Positions 61,515-64,000 of a DNA stretch of 64,000 nt are shown in pieces. The translations under genes and the position numbers were made by a program. The DNA lies in assembly GCA_050015495.1 (NCBI GenBank), contig JBEKBH010000017.1, positions 1 to 64,000 on the forward strand. The letters are read 5' to 3'. Below the pieces are notes generated by a model. It was not told the origin of the DNA. It worked only from the letters and a program-made list of their open reading frames with translations, and searched no databases. The first letter of the stretch is position 1; every line of letters starts with the position of its first letter. This DNA is from Palsa-1439 sp050015495 (lineage in GTDB: Bacteria > Verrucomicrobiota > Verrucomicrobiia > Palsa-1439).

Positions 61515-62839
61515 GGCGTGGCAGACTTGGCGCGGATCTCTTTCGCGCGGGCGTCAATGGCCGCCGCTTCGGTGTTTTGGTTGAGGGCGCGCAGGGCGAT
61601 GGCGTAGTTGTCGAGAACCTGTAACAGCCTCGGGTCGTTGGAGCCGAATGCGTCCTGTTGGATGGCCAGCGCGCGTTTCAAGGCGGGTTCGGCATCCGTG
61701 TAACGGCCTTCCGAAAAGTAGAGGGCGCCGAGATTGTTCAGGTCGTTGGCGAGATCGGGGTGATCAGGACCGAGAAGTTTTTCGTCGATCAACGCCGCGC
61801 GCCGGTACAACGGCTCCGCGATCTTATACTTGCCTTCCGCGCGGTACACCTCGGCCAGATTGTTGGCATCGGAAGCGACGGTGAGGTGTTCCTTGCCGTA
61901 ATTCGCTTCGTCCAGTGTCAGGGCGCGTTGGAACCGCGCCTCGGCGGCGTCGTACTTCCGCTGTTGGAAGAGAGCAAGGCCCAGGTTGGTCAGGTCCTTG
62001 GCGGCTTGTTGGTTGCTGTTCTTGGCCCGCCCTTTCTCGTCGATGGACAGGGCGAGGCCAAAGGAGGATTCCGCTTTCTTGTACTCATGCAAGGACACCT
62101 GCACGGCACCCAGGGCGCGCAAAGTCGCGGCAATAGCGGGGTGGTCGGCAGCCACAGCCTGATGCCATTTCTGCAACGCCCCAGACAATAGCTGTTCCGC
62201 CTCGGTGTGTTTGCCCTGGGCCGCGGTCAACGCGCCCAGGTTGCTGAGTACGGTGGCAATGGCACGGGGATTCTGGCTGGATTGTTTCTCCCAGATGGCG
62301 AGCGCCCGCCGATAGAGCAGCTCCGCTTGGGATAGTTTCCCTTCGGCGCGGTACGCTTCGGCGAGATTATTCAAATCGATGGCAACGTCCGGGTGGTCAG
62401 GGCCGAGTGTGTGTGCGTCGATTTCGATTGCCTGGATGTAAAAGGGCTCCGCGTCCGCGTAACGGCCAAGACTGTCGTACAGCATGGCGAGATTGTTAAG
62501 GTCAACAGCGACATCCGGGTGTTCCGCCCCGAGCAGTTTCTGATCGAGAAGCAGCGCCCGCTTCTGCAACGTCTCCGCCTCCGCGTAGTTCCCCGAAGCG
62601 CGCTGGTATTCCGCGAGGTTGCCCAGCGCGGTCGCGACTTCGCGATGGGATGGACCAAATGTCTTTTCCGCGACTTTGAGCGCGTCCTGCCCGACGCGAA
62701 CGGCCTGGGCATATTTCGCCTGGCGATACAAATCGTTGGCTTCGGCGGTCAATTTCTTCAGGGCGGCTTCCTGGGCTTCCGATGGAAAAGCGGCAAGAAG
62801 TAAAGCCAGCGCTGTGATAAGACCAACTTTCGGGTTCAT
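61511..62839 (-). CDS. Exported tetratricopeptide-repeat protein
   Basis: A 442-residue protein with a signal peptide (MNPKVGLITALALLLAAFPS then EAQ), from the ATG at 62839. It consists of about nine TPR units of 42 residues of the kinesin-light-chain/TPR_12 kind (EHPDVAVDLNNLAMLYDSLG, then RYADAEPFYIQAIEIDAHTL). It is probably a periplasmic scaffold. It is placed between an S41 protease homologue (52 nt upstream) and larB (4-nt overlap). Confidence 0.92.
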   Translation of the reverse strand: MNPKVGLITALALLLAAFPSEAQEAALKKLTAEANDLYRQAKYAQAVRVGQDALKVAEKTFGPSHREVATALGNLAEYQRASGNYAEAETLQKRALLLDQKLLGAEHPDVAVDLNNLAMLYDSLGRYADAEPFYIQAIEIDAHTLGPDHPDVAIDLNNLAEAYRAEGKLSQAELLYRRALAIWEKQSSQNPRAIATVLSNLGALTAAQGKHTEAEQLLSGALQKWHQAVAADHPAIAATLRALGAVQVSLHEYKKAESSFGLALSIDEKGRAKNSNQQAAKDLTNLGLALFQQRKYDAAEARFQRALTLDEANYGKEHLTVASDANNLAEVYRAEGKYKIAEPLYRRAALIDEKLLGPDHPDLANDLNNLGALYFSEGRYTDAEPALKRALAIQQDAFGSNDPRLLQVLDNYAIALRALNQNTEAAAIDARAKEIRAKSATP

Positions 62840-62890
62840 GGCGGACATACACTGTATGCTAGCAGCCGGGCCCGCACACCGCAACTGCGT

Positions 62891-64000
62891 TCACTTCGCC
62901 AGCAACGCGAACGCCTTCGCCAACGGCAGGTCGGTCGCGAGCACTTCCGCTCTGGCATTCCTCCAATCAAAATTGCCGAAACCGGTCATCGCCAGCGAAC
63001 GTTCCGTCTCACGCGGTAACTCCACGATCACATCTGGCATCAGCCCCTTGTCCTGAAGAATCTGCTTTGATGGCCGCATATAATAAGCGGTGGGCATCAC
63101 CAACACCGAGCCATTTGCCAGTCGGGTCGACACGGCCAGAAACCCGCGGCCAAAGGTCTTACTGCCAACAATCCGGGCGCGATTGTTGTCTTGCAAGGCC
63201 GCCGCAAAAGCCTCGGCCTCCGCCGCCGTGCCGCCGTTGACAAGCACTACGACGGGGACCGTCGCTTTTGCGCCTTCGTCGCTGACGAACCCGGTGTGCA
63301 TGGCCGGGACCGCGTATTCCAGCGCGACGATCTCGGCGCCCTTGGGCAGAAAAATCGATGCGGCAGGCTGAACGGCGAGAAACCCGCCGCCGGGATTGTT
63401 TCGCAGGTCGAGAATGATACCGGTGGCGTGTTCGCCTTTGGCAAGGGTCATCGCCGTGCGCAGGTAATCGGCAGTATCCTTCGAGAATCCAGCTAGACGA
63501 TAGTACGCGACGCCTTTGTCGAGCATTCTCAGCGCGGTCATGGAAGGTGAACCGCGCGCCGCCCGATGGAGGTGCAGCTCGCGTACGCTCCCGGAGATTG
63601 GATCGATCACGCGCAAACTCACCTCGGAATCCACGGAACCACCAACGAGACGTTCCACTTCGGAGTGGCGCGCCAGGAGCGTGGACGAATTGTCGATGGC
63701 AATGATCTGGTCCCCGCCCATCATGCCAGCGCGTTGCGCGGGGCCGCCATCAGATGGGGAAACAACCGTGGGGATGCCTCCGCGGATGACAAACCTCAGC
63801 CCAATGTCCGCCGGGACCGCATTGGATTCGGTGGTCGCCATCGCTTCCTCGGGCGAGAGCAGGTCGGCCTCCGGATCGATGGACCGGACAAAGGCGCGCA
63901 GGGCGACCGTGGTGTACCATTCCGTATTGACGCGCGATGGTTGAACGTAATTCTTCTGGAGCGTGTCCAGCAATTCCGTAAACCGTGACAGGGTCTCGAA
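62891..64000 (-). CDS. S41-family C-terminal processing protease homologue, apparently inactive, 5' end outside window
   Basis: Coding continues past the right edge (FETLSRFTELLDTLQKNYVQ is in frame from base 64000). A PDZ domain (about 75-150 of the visible part) is followed by the S41 domain with GIILDLRNNPGGGFLAVQPA and VVLVNGGTAAEAEAFAAALQ. In active CtpA/Prc proteins the last motif reads GSASASE with the nucleophilic Ser; here it is GTAAEAE, and the catalytic Lys of TFGKG is Arg (KTFGRG). Both members of the Ser-Lys dyad are thus missing. It is likely a binding or regulatory pseudoprotease. The next gene is the TPR protein, 52 nt away. Confidence 0.9.
   Translation of the reverse strand, partial: FETLSRFTELLDTLQKNYVQPSRVNTEWYTTVALRAFVRSIDPEADLLSPEEAMATTESNAVPADIGLRFVIRGGIPTVVSPSDGGPAQRAGMMGGDQIIAIDNSSTLLARHSEVERLVGGSVDSEVSLRVIDPISGSVRELHLHRAARGSPSMTALRMLDKGVAYYRLAGFSKDTADYLRTAMTLAKGEHATGIILDLRNNPGGGFLAVQPAASIFLPKGAEIVALEYAVPAMHTGFVSDEGAKATVPVVVLVNGGTAAEAEAFAAALQDNNRARIVGSKTFGRGFLAVSTRLANGSVLVMPTAYYMRPSKQILQDKGLMPDVIVELPRETERSLAMTGFGNFDWRNARAEVLATDLPLAKAFALLAK

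Overview
The window is about 60% G+C and looks like a Verrucomicrobiota chromosome (Limisphaerales or Pedosphaera-like). This is inferred from a PEP-CTERM sorting signal, a protein made of the Gloeobacter/Verrucomicrobia extracellular repeat, secreted proteins ending in a DPDxDxxGMSNxxEFLAG-like segment, an ECF sigma/anti-sigma pair, and dispersed GC-rich palindromes typical of that phylum. No 16S gene is present, so the assignment is inference.

Region 1 (743-32525, minus strand) is one almost unbroken gene-expression supercluster. In transcription order it reads tRNA-Thr, tuf, rpmG, tRNA-Trp, secE, nusG, rplK, rplA, rplJ, rplL, rpoB, rpoC, rpsL, rpsG, fusA, then the S10, spc and alpha operons down to rpoA and rplQ. 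A near-consensus promoter (32731-32758) and a long leader hairpin precede it. Three departures from the usual order stand out. A secreted coiled-coil protein gene sits between rpsS and rplV. rpmD (L30) is missing between rpsE and rplO. The adk slot between secY and map holds only a broken adk remnant. Several r-proteins carry Ala/Lys/Pro/Glu-rich tails. A dUTPase-type NTP pyrophosphohydrolase and the start of a GAF-type gene lie to the left.

Region 2 (32850-43000) holds divergent glgC and glmS, then accessory genes: a PEP-CTERM beta-propeller protein, a secreted protein of unknown function, an ECF sigma factor with its zinc-type anti-sigma, and a prolyl oligopeptidase. The last 24 codons of glmS occur again 1.5 kb downstream with almost only silent differences, as expected if a segment was inserted at the glmS 3' end.

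Region 3 (43083-55750) is rich in secreted proteins and repeats. It has a 936-residue Cys-rich secreted protein, an IS1595-type transposase remnant, and a REP-associated tyrosine transposase (RAYT) whose reading frame contains four in-frame copies of a 24-bp palindromic repeat. It also has two arrays of that repeat, a Gloeo/Verruco-repeat protein, a GIY-YIG protein, and a four-gene translationally coupled operon of secreted fibre-like and beta-helix proteins.

Region 4 (55874-64000, minus strand) holds a membrane fatty-acid desaturase, a bufferin-type RiPP operon (DoxX, Cys-rich precursor, MNIO enzyme, partner protein) in which the precursor gene is bracketed by strong hairpins, RNase HI, larB, a TPR protein, and an S41 protease homologue that appears to have lost both catalytic residues.

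The most unusual items are the RAYT gene carrying its own repeats, the duplicated glmS 3' end, the bufferin operon architecture, the adk pseudogene, the S10-embedded coiled-coil gene and the secreted fibre operon.
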